The position numbers and the translations under genes are program-made. A stretch of DNA of 64,000 bases from Diplodia intermedia (Eukaryota; Ascomycota; Dothideomycetes; Botryosphaeriales; Botryosphaeriaceae), in contig JAKEKT010000069.1 of the NCBI GenBank assembly GCA_021495925.1, positions 62,001 to 126,000 of the forward strand, given 5' to 3'. This document shows, piece by piece, positions 54,656 to 64,000 of this stretch (positions are counted from its first letter, which is position 1; each line of letters starts with the position of its first letter). The notes beneath the pieces are model-generated. The model searched no databases. It had not been told where the DNA came from and saw only the letters and a program-made list of their open reading frames with translations.

Positions 54656-55296
54656 AGGGCAGAAGGGGAGCCTTTTCTTTAGCAACTCTCAAAGTAGAAA
54701 CATGGTAAGGGGGACGGTTGGACATAGATACCCTCGCAGGGCGGTTAGGAAAAGGAAGGGCAGAGTGTAAACATCGGCGTCTACCACGGATCCTTCGCGC
54801 GGCACCCGGCGCTTGTGTAGAAATAGCTTGACGATTCAACGAACGTTTACCCACACAAGGCTACCTTTTTCCGACGTGTGAAACGTGAGATGGTGCCGGA
54901 CGCTGTTGGTTGGTCCAGCGCACTCGTGTGGACGCGATGACGGCTGCAAACGGGCGAAGGGCGGAACTACAGCTGGCCAACGGCGAAGGGCTTGGGGTTC
55001 CGCAGCGGGTTGAGAAGCGATTGGCAGGGTTGGTTGAGGATGTCAGGACGGGCCTGGGCTGGCGCATGGAGGGGCAGCGCGGCTAATGGTCGGCCTTTTG
55101 CCAGAGCGCCCGCCATCGCGACACCTGAAATGACCGGGAGCGAGTGACAACAAAACACTTCCCTTTCCACTTCCGCCGCCGCCGCAACCCCAAACCCACC
55201 ACCCCGCCGCTCCGCCGCCCGCCGTCCATCTATCGGCCATCTATCGCGCGCGCATTCCTCCGTCCACATCTCACAGTCACCCAGCCCGCCGCCACC
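54656..55296 (+). promoter_or_regulatory. Spacer upstream of the EB1/Mal3 gene
   Basis: 641 bp between tandem genes; a pyrimidine-rich CCGCC-type leader precedes the ATG at 55297, which has a good Kozak context (GCCACCATGG). No other element identified. Confidence 0.4.
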
Positions 55297-56410
55297 ATGG
55301 GAGAGTCGAGGTACGCTTGGGCAGGCTGCAATTCCATGCGCCCAACCCCCGCCCCGCCCCCGCCGCTGCGCCCGGCTGTCCGCTGACTTCGCTCGCAGAC
55401 AGGAGCTGATTGCGTGGCTCAACAACCTCCTCCAGCTCAACCTGACCAAGGTCGAGCAATGCGGTAGTGGGTACGTTTTTGCCGCCCTGCCCGGCCGCCC
55501 CCGGCCCTGAAACAGCCTGCTGTTCGCTCGTGCACACAATGGAAGGCGTCACTTGTTGGCTATGGTTGCTGATCCAGCTTCTGCAGTGCTCCCTACTGCC
55601 AGATCTTCGACAGCATCTTCCGTAGGTACCCCTTAATCGCAGCGGATCTCGTGTGCCACTGACACCCCTTTCACAGTCGATGTCGCCATGACGAGGGTCA
55701 AGTTCAACGCGAACACCGAGTACCAGTACCTACAGAATTTCAAGGTCCTGCAGAGTACGCTTCCACGCTCCATGCGCCGCCCCGCGTTGCCGCCTACTAA
55801 CGCCCCCGCCCTGCAGACACGTTCGCCAAGCATGGCATCGACAGGCCCGTCCACGTCCAGCAGCTGGTGAAGTGCAAGATGCAGGACAACCTCGAGTTCC
55901 TCCAGTTCTGCAAGCGCTACTGGGACCAGTACTACCCCGGTGGCGACTACGATGCCCCGGCTCGCAGAAAGGGCTCCGGCGCCCCTCCGCCCTCTGGCGG
56001 CTCCCGTTCCGTCTCGTCCAGTGCCACGCGCAGACCGACCGGTGGTGCCGCGCCCGTGGCCGCCCGCGCCCGCACGCCGCAGTCGAACGCGCAGACTGCG
56101 GCGCTCCAGCAGGAAAACGGAGCTCTGAAGGAGACGGTGGCCGGCCTCGAGAGGGAACGCGACTTCTACTTCAGTAAGCTGCGGGACATTGAGCTGCTGA
56201 TCCAGACTGCGATTGAGCAGGATCCGGAGCTCGAGAAGGAGGACGACATCTTGAAGAACATCCAGACGATTCTCTACTCGACGGAGGTGAGTTCTTCCCG
56301 CTGGCCCCCGCTGACGTGACAAAGCGCTGATCCTTTCCGCTCTGCAGGAGGGCTTTGAGATCCCGGCCGAAGCCGAGGGCGAGGGCGAGCTGGAGGAGGA
56401 GACGTTCTAG
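55297..56410 (+). CDS. mal3: EB1/Mal3/Bim1 microtubule plus-end protein
   Basis: 243-residue protein in six exons: 55297-55310, 55399-55470, 55587-55621, 55677-55754, 55817-56286 and 56348-56410. EB1 proteins bind growing microtubule plus ends and recruit partners. The N-terminal calponin-homology domain reads ESRQELIAWLNNLLQLNLTKVEQCGSGAPYCQIFDSIF, then VAMTRVKFNANTEYQYLQNFKVLQNTF (residues about 1-115). A Ser/Arg/Pro-rich basic linker follows. The EB1 coiled coil and four-helix end lie at about 175-225 (ALQQENGALKETVAGLERERDFYFSKLRDIELLIQ). The tail is acidic and ends EEETF, without the EEY motif of animal EB1, as usual in moulds. The many small introns near the 5' end are typical of this gene in filamentous ascomycetes. 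Confidence 0.95.
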
Positions 56411-56966
56411 ATTCGGGGGCGTCAGGTGCGGAAATATATGGTAGAGAACGGCGATGCGTTGCATTTGGTCATGTTGACCAGTTTCGAGAAATACCCTGCA
56501 GATTGCTGGCGGCAGACGAAAAAGAGGAAGGCGGCATAGTTCTCATAGGCCCACAGTGCTGCGCTGGACGGCACGTTGAGTGCGATGTGCGAATTTGGCA
56601 TTTGGGAGTTGCTATCTCATGATCAGCCGCATTACGTATTGTGGCTCGTGCATCACGATCGGCGCCCCGACCCGGCTTGAGCTTTCCCGCCTTGCTGTGA
56701 CAACACACGAGACACTCCACTCTTCCCCTCAGCGCCAGCAATACAACTGTTACCGCCAGTCGATGATCCTAACGACCCTGTGATACCCTGACTGATATAC
56801 CCGTCCGCGCGAACCACACGCCACTCCGTCCCTTTTTCCTAGCGGATTCCTTGCTCCAACACCGCCCGCTCCCCCCGAGTCAGAGCGCACCCCAACCACC
56901 ACATCCACGGCCTCCAACCCGGAGCGAGCGAGCGAGCAAGCGAGCGAACAGGGGCGACGAGACACG
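56411..56966 (+). promoter_or_regulatory. Spacer upstream of the Vam7-like gene
   Basis: 556 bp between tandem genes, with a C/T-rich leader near 56820-56880. Nothing specific recognised. Confidence 0.35.
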
Positions 56967-58235
56967 ATGCCGCTCGACATCTCGATCCCGAGCACCTCGG
57001 TGTCGGGCGCGACGGACAAGCCCTTCACCATCTACACGATCCGCATCCAGCAGCCGATCCGGACCATCACGACGGCGAAGCGGTACAGCGACTTCGTGCA
57101 GCTGCACGCGGACCTGACGGCGCAGGCGGGGGGCACGGCGCCGCCGGCGACGCTGCCGTCCAAGTCGTGGTGGTTCACGCGCACCGTCAGCAACCCGGCC
57201 ATGACGGAGCAGCGCCGGCGCGACCTCGAGGCGTACCTGCGCGCCGTCGAGGCGGCCGACGACGGCCGCTGGCGCCACACGAGCGCGTGGCGCACCTTTC
57301 TGCAGCTCGGCACCACGATGCGGTCGTCGCCGTACTCGGAGAGCATGGGGAACAACAATAGGGTCAATGGCAATGGCGGCGGAGGGCACTGGGAGCCGGG
57401 CAAGGGCGGCGCCGTGGGCATCAGGGATCCCGCCACCTGGCTCGCCGTGCACCAGGAGCTCAAGGGGAACCTGCACCAGGCCCGCCTGGCGCTGACGCGC
57501 CGCGAGCAGGCGCAGACGGCGCAGCAGCAGCACGAGGCGGGCGCCGCGGCCAAGAAGTACCTGGTGCTCGCGGGCACGCTGATCTCGGCGCTGGACGACG
57601 GGCTGAGGCGGCTGTCCGGCGGCGGCAAGGGGGGCGGTGCTGCGAACGGGAACAGCAACAACAACAAGAAGAACGGGCGGACCGTCGTCGTCGAGGACGA
57701 GAGCGACGCGCCGCCCATCGAGAAGCTCGGCGACGGCGAGCTGCGGCGCCGGCGCGACCTGCTGTCGGGCGCGCGCAAGGAGAAGGAGGGCCTCGAGGGC
57801 GTCCTGGGCGCGCTCGCGGTCAAGAGCCTCGCGGCGGGCGGCAGCGGCGCGGGCGCGCCCGCGTCGACGGGCGCGACGGCATCGCCGGCAGACAAGGCTC
57901 ATCTGTTCCGCGGCGGGTTGATGAACGGCGGCAACGGCGTCGGTGCGAACGGCGGTTCCAAACGGACCCTGGGCGCGCCCGCCGCCAAGGAGACGTCGCG
58001 CACCCGCGAGCTCGACAACACGGGCGTGGTCCAGCTCCAGCGCCAGCTCATGCGCGAGCAGGACGAGGACGTGGCCGACCTGAGCCACGCCGTCCGCCGC
58101 ATGCGCGAGATGGGCGTCCAGATCAACGACGAGCTGCAGCTGCAGAACGAGATGCTGCGCATGCTGGACGACGACGTGGACCGCGTCGACAGCAAGGTCA
58201 GGGTGGCGAAGAAGAGGATCGATAAGATCAGGTAA
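56967..58235 (+). CDS. vam7: Vacuolar SNARE Vam7-like (PX plus Qc-SNARE)
   Basis: 422-residue single-exon protein. Vam7 is a soluble Qc-SNARE that binds PI3P through its PX domain and drives homotypic vacuole fusion with Vam3, Vti1 and Nyv1. The PX domain spans about residues 5-120: FTIYTIRIQQPIRTITTAKRYSDFVQLHADL (Arg-Tyr-Ser-Asp is the lipid-binding motif) and LPSKSWWFTRTVSNPAMTEQRRRDLEAYLRAV. The central 200 residues are variable and low-complexity (Gly/Asn and Gly/Ala runs). The C-terminal t-SNARE helix (about 360-418) reads QLMREQDEDVADLSHAVRRMREMGVQINDELQLQNEMLRMLDDDVDRV with the central Gln of the Q layer in GVQINDE. No membrane anchor is present, as expected for Vam7. Confidence 0.92.
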   Translation: MPLDISIPSTSVSGATDKPFTIYTIRIQQPIRTITTAKRYSDFVQLHADLTAQAGGTAPPATLPSKSWWFTRTVSNPAMTEQRRRDLEAYLRAVEAADDGRWRHTSAWRTFLQLGTTMRSSPYSESMGNNNRVNGNGGGGHWEPGKGGAVGIRDPATWLAVHQELKGNLHQARLALTRREQAQTAQQQHEAGAAAKKYLVLAGTLISALDDGLRRLSGGGKGGGAANGNSNNNKKNGRTVVVEDESDAPPIEKLGDGELRRRRDLLSGARKEKEGLEGVLGALAVKSLAAGGSGAGAPASTGATASPADKAHLFRGGLMNGGNGVGANGGSKRTLGAPAAKETSRTRELDNTGVVQLQRQLMREQDEDVADLSHAVRRMREMGVQINDELQLQNEMLRMLDDDVDRVDSKVRVAKKRIDKIR

Positions 58236-58859
58236 AGGGGGGGGAAGGAGGGAAGGAAGGGTCGATGGAAGTGGGGGTGGGTGTTGTTTTTTTCCTTTTT
58301 CTAGGAATAGATCGGTTGGAGGAGAGAGAGACAGAGAGAGCATGTCGAGACGGTGATGATGGGTTCGGGAAGATTGAGAAGAAGAAAAAAACAAAGAGGA
58401 TAAAAGGGAGGGAAAAGATGTGTTTTTTATTGGTTCGGCGGCAAGTTTCTGGGGCTTTTTCTTGTTGTTCTTCAAGGGGGTTTGCCATCCCTCTCCCTCT
58501 CTCTTTTCTGCACATTGACATTGCATTCATGGTGTCGTTTCTCTTTCCCTTCATGCGTGAACTAACCTACATGGTTGGTTTGGGAGGGAATCGGCAATCA
58601 CATAAGTAAGGGCGTTGGAGTGGAAGTGTCTTATTGCAAGTTTCTTGAGCGTTATTCTCTCTCTCTATCTCTATCTTAGTTCCACTTTCGCTTACTTGCT
58701 CCCGTCTTCATCGTTCCATCGTTGTTCTGTTTGAATTGAATATACCCCCTTTTTTTTTCTTCTCCCCTGCTCCTGCGCGTATCTGTTATTTTCGCTATTG
58801 ACTATCCCGTGTACCGCCGTTAAGCTGTGGAGATATATGTAGGACAAGTACAGCGGGTT

Positions 58860-58860
<1 letters not shown>

Positions 58861-58896
<36 letters not shown>
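58861..58896. repeat. (CA)18 microsatellite
   Basis: Eighteen uninterrupted CA units. Confidence 0.95.
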
Positions 58897-58898
<2 letters not shown>

Positions 58899-59328
58899 GT
58901 AGTAGGGGAAAAGAAAGGAGAAAGAGGGGTCGAAAGAACAAAGAATTCACTTACCGCTGATGGTGTTAGTTGTTACTACTATCTTTCAAATCTATCGCCG
59001 TCCCGTCCGGTTGAGTAGTGCTTACGCATGGTACATATACAGATATACATACAATGTGATGAAATACACACCTCCTCCAGCGCAATGATTGATTTCCCCC
59101 TGTAGAATCAATCCAAACATTATAAACATCTTTCCTCCAAGCCAAAAACTTCAAGTTCCCGCCGACATCTCAGTACTCATAACGGCAGCATCTGACACTG
59201 ACAATAGAGGGAGAGACTAGGTACGTGGGAAGAGGTAGAAAAAGGAGGAGGCACGGGGACGACACGGAATACGTAAGTGACGCAACATCTCAATAACAGA
59301 AAGCAGCACATCACGCGGCGGAGATATA

Positions 59329-59352
59329 CACACACACACACACACACACACA
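59329..59352. repeat. (CA)12 microsatellite
   Basis: Twelve uninterrupted CA units, continuing as imperfect CATACAGACACA. Confidence 0.95.
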
Positions 59353-59839
59353 TACAGACACATCATACACGCGCAGTGACGAAGAAGCAAGCAAGAAAAC
59401 CGGAGCAGACGAAGACAACAAGCACGCTCGCGAGCGTCGTTCCTTTTGAAGCGGAAAATCTCATCAACCCCCATCCCATTCATTCATCTCACCCGTGCAC
59501 CCCTGACAAAAAAGGCGTCGGGTTGTATGTACCCAGAGCAACGACGAAAACAAAAAGTCTTTACCTACCCACCACCCCACCCAAGCCTCCAACAAACAAA
59601 TCCCATCCACGTCCCTCCTCACCCCAACGCGATGAAGAGAGAGAGCAAGAAAGAACCATGTACCAAGCATATCCACCCATTCAGTCAATCAGTCCGTCAA
59701 TCAACCAGTCCAGAGGTGGGGGAAAAACAGAAAAATAAAGCGCCTCCTATACCGCGCGTCTAGCATATCCATCCATTCATTCCATTTAAAAACCAAAAAC
59801 CAAAAAATGCCAACGACATAAAAAAAAAACAGATAAGAA

Positions 59840-60149
59840 TCAGTGCCCTCCCCCTTGCCCCGCATCCCCACCACCACCACCACCACCACCACCACCGCCA
59901 TTATTCAGCGGCCCCAACCCATCCAACCCGCTCCCAAAGTCCGCCCCGACGGAACCCGCGTCGAACGCGAAGTTGTACCCCTGCGCCGCGCCGAACATGC
60001 CCGAGTCGTCGCCCAGCGCCGTCGGCGGGTCCATGTTGAACGGCATGAACCACGCGGCGCTGGGGTCGGCGAAGAAGCCGGCGGGAGAGGCGGAGGCGGC
60101 GGCGGCGGCGGCGGGGTGGCTAGCAGGTTGGTTTTGTTGTTGTGGTTGA

Positions 60150-60181
<32 letters not shown>

Positions 60182-63178
60182 CTGCTGTTGCTGCTGGCCC
60201 GAGGAAAGCGAGGCGTTGAAGGCGTTGACGTCGAGGGCGAAGGGCTCGTGGCGGTCCATGAAGGTGGCGTAGCTCTGCAGCACCATCTGCCGGTCGAGCG
60301 CCGACATGGGGTGGTTGAGGCTCGAAAAGTCCGGGCCGCCGCCGCCGCCGCCGCCGTTGCCGAGGAAGTCGTATGCCTGCTGCGGGTTCTGGTGCAGGAA
60401 GGACGCCGCCGCCGCGGGATCGAAGGCCGACGACGAGGCCGAGGACGGCGCGTTGTCGAGGTTCTGCGGCATGTGAATGTGCGGGTGGTGGTCCAGTGGC
60501 GAGGAGAGTTGATGCGAGGAGTTGCCCTGCGCGTTGGGAGATGTTGCTGATGCCGCCGCCGCCGCCGCCGCCGCTGCTGCCGCGTTTCTCGACTTGTCCT
60601 GTTTCGCTTTCTTGCTGCCTTTCTTCGCCTGCTCCGCCGTCTTGGAGGCCGGCGAGAGGCTGGCGAAGAATTCCTCGACGCTTTGCAAGTCTGACTTCTG
60701 GCCCAGAACGGCATCCGTGCCGGCCTCCTTCTTGACTTCGGCGGCTGGATCTTCGTAGTCGGTACGAGACACGCCGTGAGGGTACCGGTCAAACCAATCT
60801 CCGTACTGGAAGATGCTTGGTTGTCGACCATTGACAGCGGCGGGTCCACGGAGGGCGGCGTCTGCGTGTTGGCGATACAGATCCTTTAGGTTTTCTGCGA
60901 CGAAATGGAACATTCCCCAGTACTTCTTCAGCCTGCTCAAGAACTTGACGTTGTAAGCGAGGTATCGCTTTGAAGCCAGTTCCAGCTTCGGGTTCTTGGA
61001 AAATACGCCGCGGATGTGGACCGTACTTGACAAGAAAGCGCAATATCCTGCAAAGGGGACAACAACATTGTAATTCAAGGCCTCGTTAACTAGAAGAGAT
61101 ATCTGGTTGGCGGCGTCCAGGGCTGCGTGAGCAGCTTCGGTGAGAAATTGGTGTGGCATGTCCTGAGGCGGCCGGCTGCCGGCGTGCGATGGTAGCGCGA
61201 AACGGTTGAGGAAGAGGATTATCTGGTGGTAAACGATGTGGAGAAAGATGAATTGGTTCGCGGTCTTTTCTGTGACGTGATTCTGCAGGTTTTCTTGCGT
61301 GTAGGCTAATCTCTCGGGCAGGGACGCCTTGAAATCGTATGCTGACTTTTTCAACTCTTGGAAGGTGGACTGTGGCGACCAGATAGGCACGCGCTCTTGC
61401 TCCTTCCCGCCCAGATTGTTGAACATGATGAGGCGCCCCCAGATGGCAACCGCACGAACAAGGTATGCCACGACACCCATGTTCTCTTTTGCATCTGCCA
61501 ACTGTCCAGCATCTTCTGCTACCGGATTCCTGACGTTGCCTTCGAGGTCTTCCGTCGGGCCGGGGATTTCCATCTGGAAGTAGTGCTCTCGTATTGGTAG
61601 TTGGACTTTGATGAACTGGCCGCTGACAAAGAGTGGGCGATCCGTGCCCGACGAGTTGAACCGGTCCATGAGGAAGCAAGACCACATTGTCCGCCGCCTT
61701 ATTTCCCTGTCAGTGAAGCTGAGCTCCGCCCTGTCACCGTTCTCCTTGCCAAGTGGATCATGGTCCAGGTCTTTGTGCAGCTGCAGAGCGTATGCCATTC
61801 TCTGTGCCATGCCTCCGAACATCCAACTCCGCCCGCCTTGGCAGGTCCCAAACTCGTGCAAGCCCAGCAGCAGGTACGTGATAAGTATCGTAATATTCGG
61901 GGTATCGTATCTCTTGAGCGCGATGTCTCGGGCTTTGCTGGCCCAGTGTTCGCCTCTCAGGAATGCGGGCTCCGTTCGAATTTGAGGGTGTGTTGAGAAG
62001 CGTGCAGAAATAGCGCAGACGGCGAGGATCAACACAGGCGGCACCTGCCCTGCTAATAGCCTACGCATGAAGCTCGGCTTGTGGAGCAAGGGGTAGCTCT
62101 GGCCATAACAATAGTCAAAATAGACTTCCGATAAATGCTCTTGGATCTCCTTTGGAGGAAGACTCTCGAGGCCCTCGGTCAGCAGGCTGCTTTCGACATC
62201 CACGCCTCTTGGCGGTTGTGAGCCCCGGCTCCCGTTTGGGTTTGTTGCTTTCGACTTTGACCACTCGTCCAGTTCTGCCCCGAATGCTTCGTCTGCTGGC
62301 CGTTTCTTGGCCGATGCGCTCTTGGGAGTCGCGCCCGGAAGCGGGGGCTTAACCACAGCTCTTGGGACCGCGTTGAGGGTGCTCAGGCTCTCCTTCGGGA
62401 TGAGCTTGATGACGCGCTCCTCCATTCTTTTCAGTCGCTTGTCCAACATGGCCATGTAGTCGGTTCTGGGGGCTGCCTTGCGAGTGGTGACCTTGTACAC
62501 GCACGGGATGCGTGAACGCAAGCAATGCTTGCACGCAGGCTTCTCTCCCGAGCAGCGGATCTTCTTTCGCCGGCATGCGATGCAAGCCAGTGGCAATCTT
62601 TTCCGCTCTTTCCCAGCCTTCGTCTTCATCTCAGCCCACGACGGTTGGTGATCCGAATCGCCGTCTTTCTTCTTGCCTCTGGGAGTGTCGTCTCCTCGAT
62701 TTTCCTTATTGGGGCACTCGGCAGTGGTCGAGCCGTCATCGCGGCCAAAGTCATCGCCAAAACCAGCCGAGGCCAAGCCGAACGCGCTCTGGGGGCTAGT
62801 ATCCGTATCCATACCGTCCACACTTGCGCCGCTCGCCATGCCGCCATTGGTAGGCATGCTGCTTATGCTCAGTTTGTGTTGCGGGCGCGTCGGCCCGTGG
62901 GCATCAGAAGCGCCTTCGGGCATCGAGGCCATCATGTGATTGGCGTGTGGATGGTTGGGGTTAAAGGAGCCGTGCGTGTAGTCGGGCATGATGGACGAGG
63001 CGGAGTTGGACATGCTCGAGGGCGATTGGGCGGCGTGCAGGAGGGCGTCGAGGCGTGGATTGTTGCGGCCGTCGGCGGGCATAACGTATTCAGTGAGGTT
63101 CAGCGGATCGTTGTTCTGGCGCTGGCTGTCGACGTCTGCTTGACCGTGAGAGTCCATGTTGGGGAAGTTTGATGCCAT
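59840..63178 (-). CDS. Zn(II)2Cys6 fungal transcription factor
   Basis: 1112-residue single-exon regulator. The zinc cluster is at residues 199-226 with the six Cys spaced C-x2-C-x6-C-x6-C-x2-C-x6-C (CIACRRKKIRC then CKHC and IPC), just after a basic KERKRLPL stretch; a short coiled dimerisation segment follows (AMLDKRLKRMEERVIKLIP). The fungal-specific transcription factor domain covers about 340-800 (YPLLHKPSFMRRLLAG, GGRSWMFGGMAQRMAYALQLHKD, RRRTMWSCFLMDRFNSSGTDRPLFV). The N-terminal 180 residues are disordered. The C-terminal 280 residues carry Ala, Gly and Gln runs, including a CAG-type glutamine tract near 60125-60196, probably an activation region. The target genes cannot be read from sequence, and I do not give it a name. 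Confidence 0.92.
60125..60196 (-). repeat. Glutamine-coding CAG/CAA repeat
   Basis: Imperfect CAG/CAA tract in the regulator's C-terminal region, encoding a Gln run of about 14 residues followed by a Gln/Pro/His-rich stretch. Such tracts are prone to length change. Confidence 0.8.
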
Positions 63179-64000
63179 CGCGGTCGCGCAGTGACAGGCA
63201 TTCCCAGACGATGGCGCGTTCGGAGCGGCAGGCGGTGCGCTGGAGACAATGGATGGATGGGGAGGCTACTGGTGGATGCAAGTGGACGGCGGGATCGCCC
63301 GGGTCATGGTGGAGCTTCGGAGCCGATGGGATTTGCGCCTGGTGGTTGCGTAGGGCGGCCGAGTTGAGCTGGCGCGGGCGCGTGCTCGTGAGGACTGGGC
63401 GCGGACAAGGAGCGGGCGCGGTGTGGTCGGCCCAGTGGCGGAGATGGAATGCGGAGGGCTTTGCGGGCGGTTGACGCAACAGCGCCGCACTTGGGGCGTG
63501 GTGGGGCGGGCGTAAGCAGGGCTTGGGGCGTCAGGACGGGGGCAGACAGGCGGCGGCGCGCATGTCTCCTGGCGGGCTGGCAGCAGCAGTTCAGGTGTGG
63601 GCAAAATGGACGGGCTGCTAGTGGTTGACCGAGGAGAGTTTGAGCCACAGCCAAGCGCTCGACGATCCCCACGCGCCGCTGCCCCACAGATTGGGAAAGC
63701 TTGACTAATCCGCCTCGGTCGAGAGCAGCGAGTCAGTCTCGCAACCACCTCCATCTACACCATACTCACTTGCACGCCGCAGCCCTACCCCAGCGCGGGG
63801 CCGTCCCGCCTCGAACGCGATTGCTGTTGCGCACACCCGGGCTCTAGAAGCCGCCTAGAAGCCGCCGCACCGCTGGGTTTGCGCAGAGTCTCGGCCAGAC
63901 GCGCGCGGGGGAGCAGCCGTCAGCAAGGGAACACCAGGCCGTGCGGCGGGCACTTTTGGGGCCGGCCGATGCCAGGGAGGAGATCTCCTTCGTCAATCGC
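63179..64000 (-). promoter_or_regulatory. Upstream region of the Zn2Cys6 gene
   Basis: 822 bp to the window edge. Overlapping GC-rich open frames on both strands have no domains. It contains the promoter and 5' leader of the regulator; no specific element could be assigned. Confidence 0.35.

Larger units (their letters stand above)
58236..59839. other. Convergent intergenic region with microsatellites
   Basis: 1.6 kb between 3' ends, low in GC, with many homopolymer and purine-run tracts. It holds two CA dinucleotide tracts (annotated separately). No gene seen. Confidence 0.45.

Noticed and set aside
1..64000. CRISPR arrays, operons, prophage, rRNA and tRNA genes.
   Set aside because: The sequence is fungal nuclear DNA; no repeat-spacer array was seen and no cloverleaf with a convincing GTTCRANNC arm was found by eye. 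A tRNAscan-SE run would settle the tRNA question.

Overview
The window is nuclear DNA of a filamentous ascomycete (Pezizomycotina). Evidence: short GT-AG introns (mostly 50-115 nt) with fungal branch sites of the CTNAC/CTGAY type, GC-rich third codon positions, and typical mould genes (Zn2Cys6 regulator, fungal rhodopsin-domain protein, DOMON/cytochrome b561, GtaA glutaminase, ERG24, (6-4) photolyase, the gaaA/gaaC galacturonate pair). The class cannot be fixed from this window; Dothideomycetes is possible but unproven. I rebuilt splice forms by hand from protein continuity, donor/acceptor sites and reading phase. All 22 complete gene models give a coding length divisible by three; the catalase runs off the left edge and is partial.

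Layout. 1-2099 (-) large secreted catalase, 3' end cut by the window edge. 2100-9037 gene-poor. 9038-10264 (-) F-box protein, divergent from 10980-11450 (+) Ser/Thr-rich single-pass protein. 11451-13881 no gene seen. 13882-15506 (-) rhodopsin-domain membrane protein, divergent from 16441-18552 (+) secreted FAD oxidoreductase of the berberine-bridge type. 18916-19527 (-) tRNA-splicing endonuclease subunit Sen15. 20292-21949 (+) DUF2985 membrane protein, followed at once by an A/T-rich foreign-looking coding scrap (21957-22185). 22343-23745 (+) DUF7918 protein. 24126-26954 (+) glutaminase A. 27510-28579 (-) membrane protein of unknown function. 29183-30739 (-) C-14 sterol reductase ERG24, divergent from 31057-32203 (+) Mrl1-like sorting receptor. 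32652-34976 (+) (6-4) photolyase/cryptochrome. 35363-36352 (-) orphan gene with two sequence-related introns. 36773-38642 (-) ferric-reductase-like protein. 39135-40679 (+) nucleoside hydrolase with two microexons. 41075-42052 (-) and 42840-44249 (+) gaaC/gaaA. 44454-46219 (+) acidic hypothetical. 47101-47712 (+) lipocalin-like. 48397-49536 (+) SMP-30-like propeller. 49537-52994 gene-poor. 52995-54655 (+) DOMON/cyt b561. 55297-56410 (+) EB1/Mal3. 56967-58235 (+) Vam7-like SNARE. 59840-63178 (-) Zn2Cys6 regulator.

How genes work together. Only one clear functional unit is visible: gaaA and gaaC, steps one and three of D-galacturonate (pectin) catabolism, divergently transcribed from a 787-bp shared promoter. 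Several other genes fit a secretory, redox-active saprobe or plant associate (catalase, FAD oxidoreductase, DOMON-b561, ferric reductase, glutaminase A), but they are scattered and not a cluster. The rest is housekeeping: sterol synthesis, tRNA splicing, microtubule plus ends, vacuole fusion, DNA repair.

Most interesting: two 58-nt introns in one orphan gene that are about 75% identical to each other and whose similarity ends exactly at the splice sites (introner-like behaviour); an 8-nt and a 6-nt microexon inside active-site motifs of the nucleoside hydrolase; the A/T-rich coding scrap; and a 361-nt intron with a direct-repeat-bounded, hairpin-containing insert.
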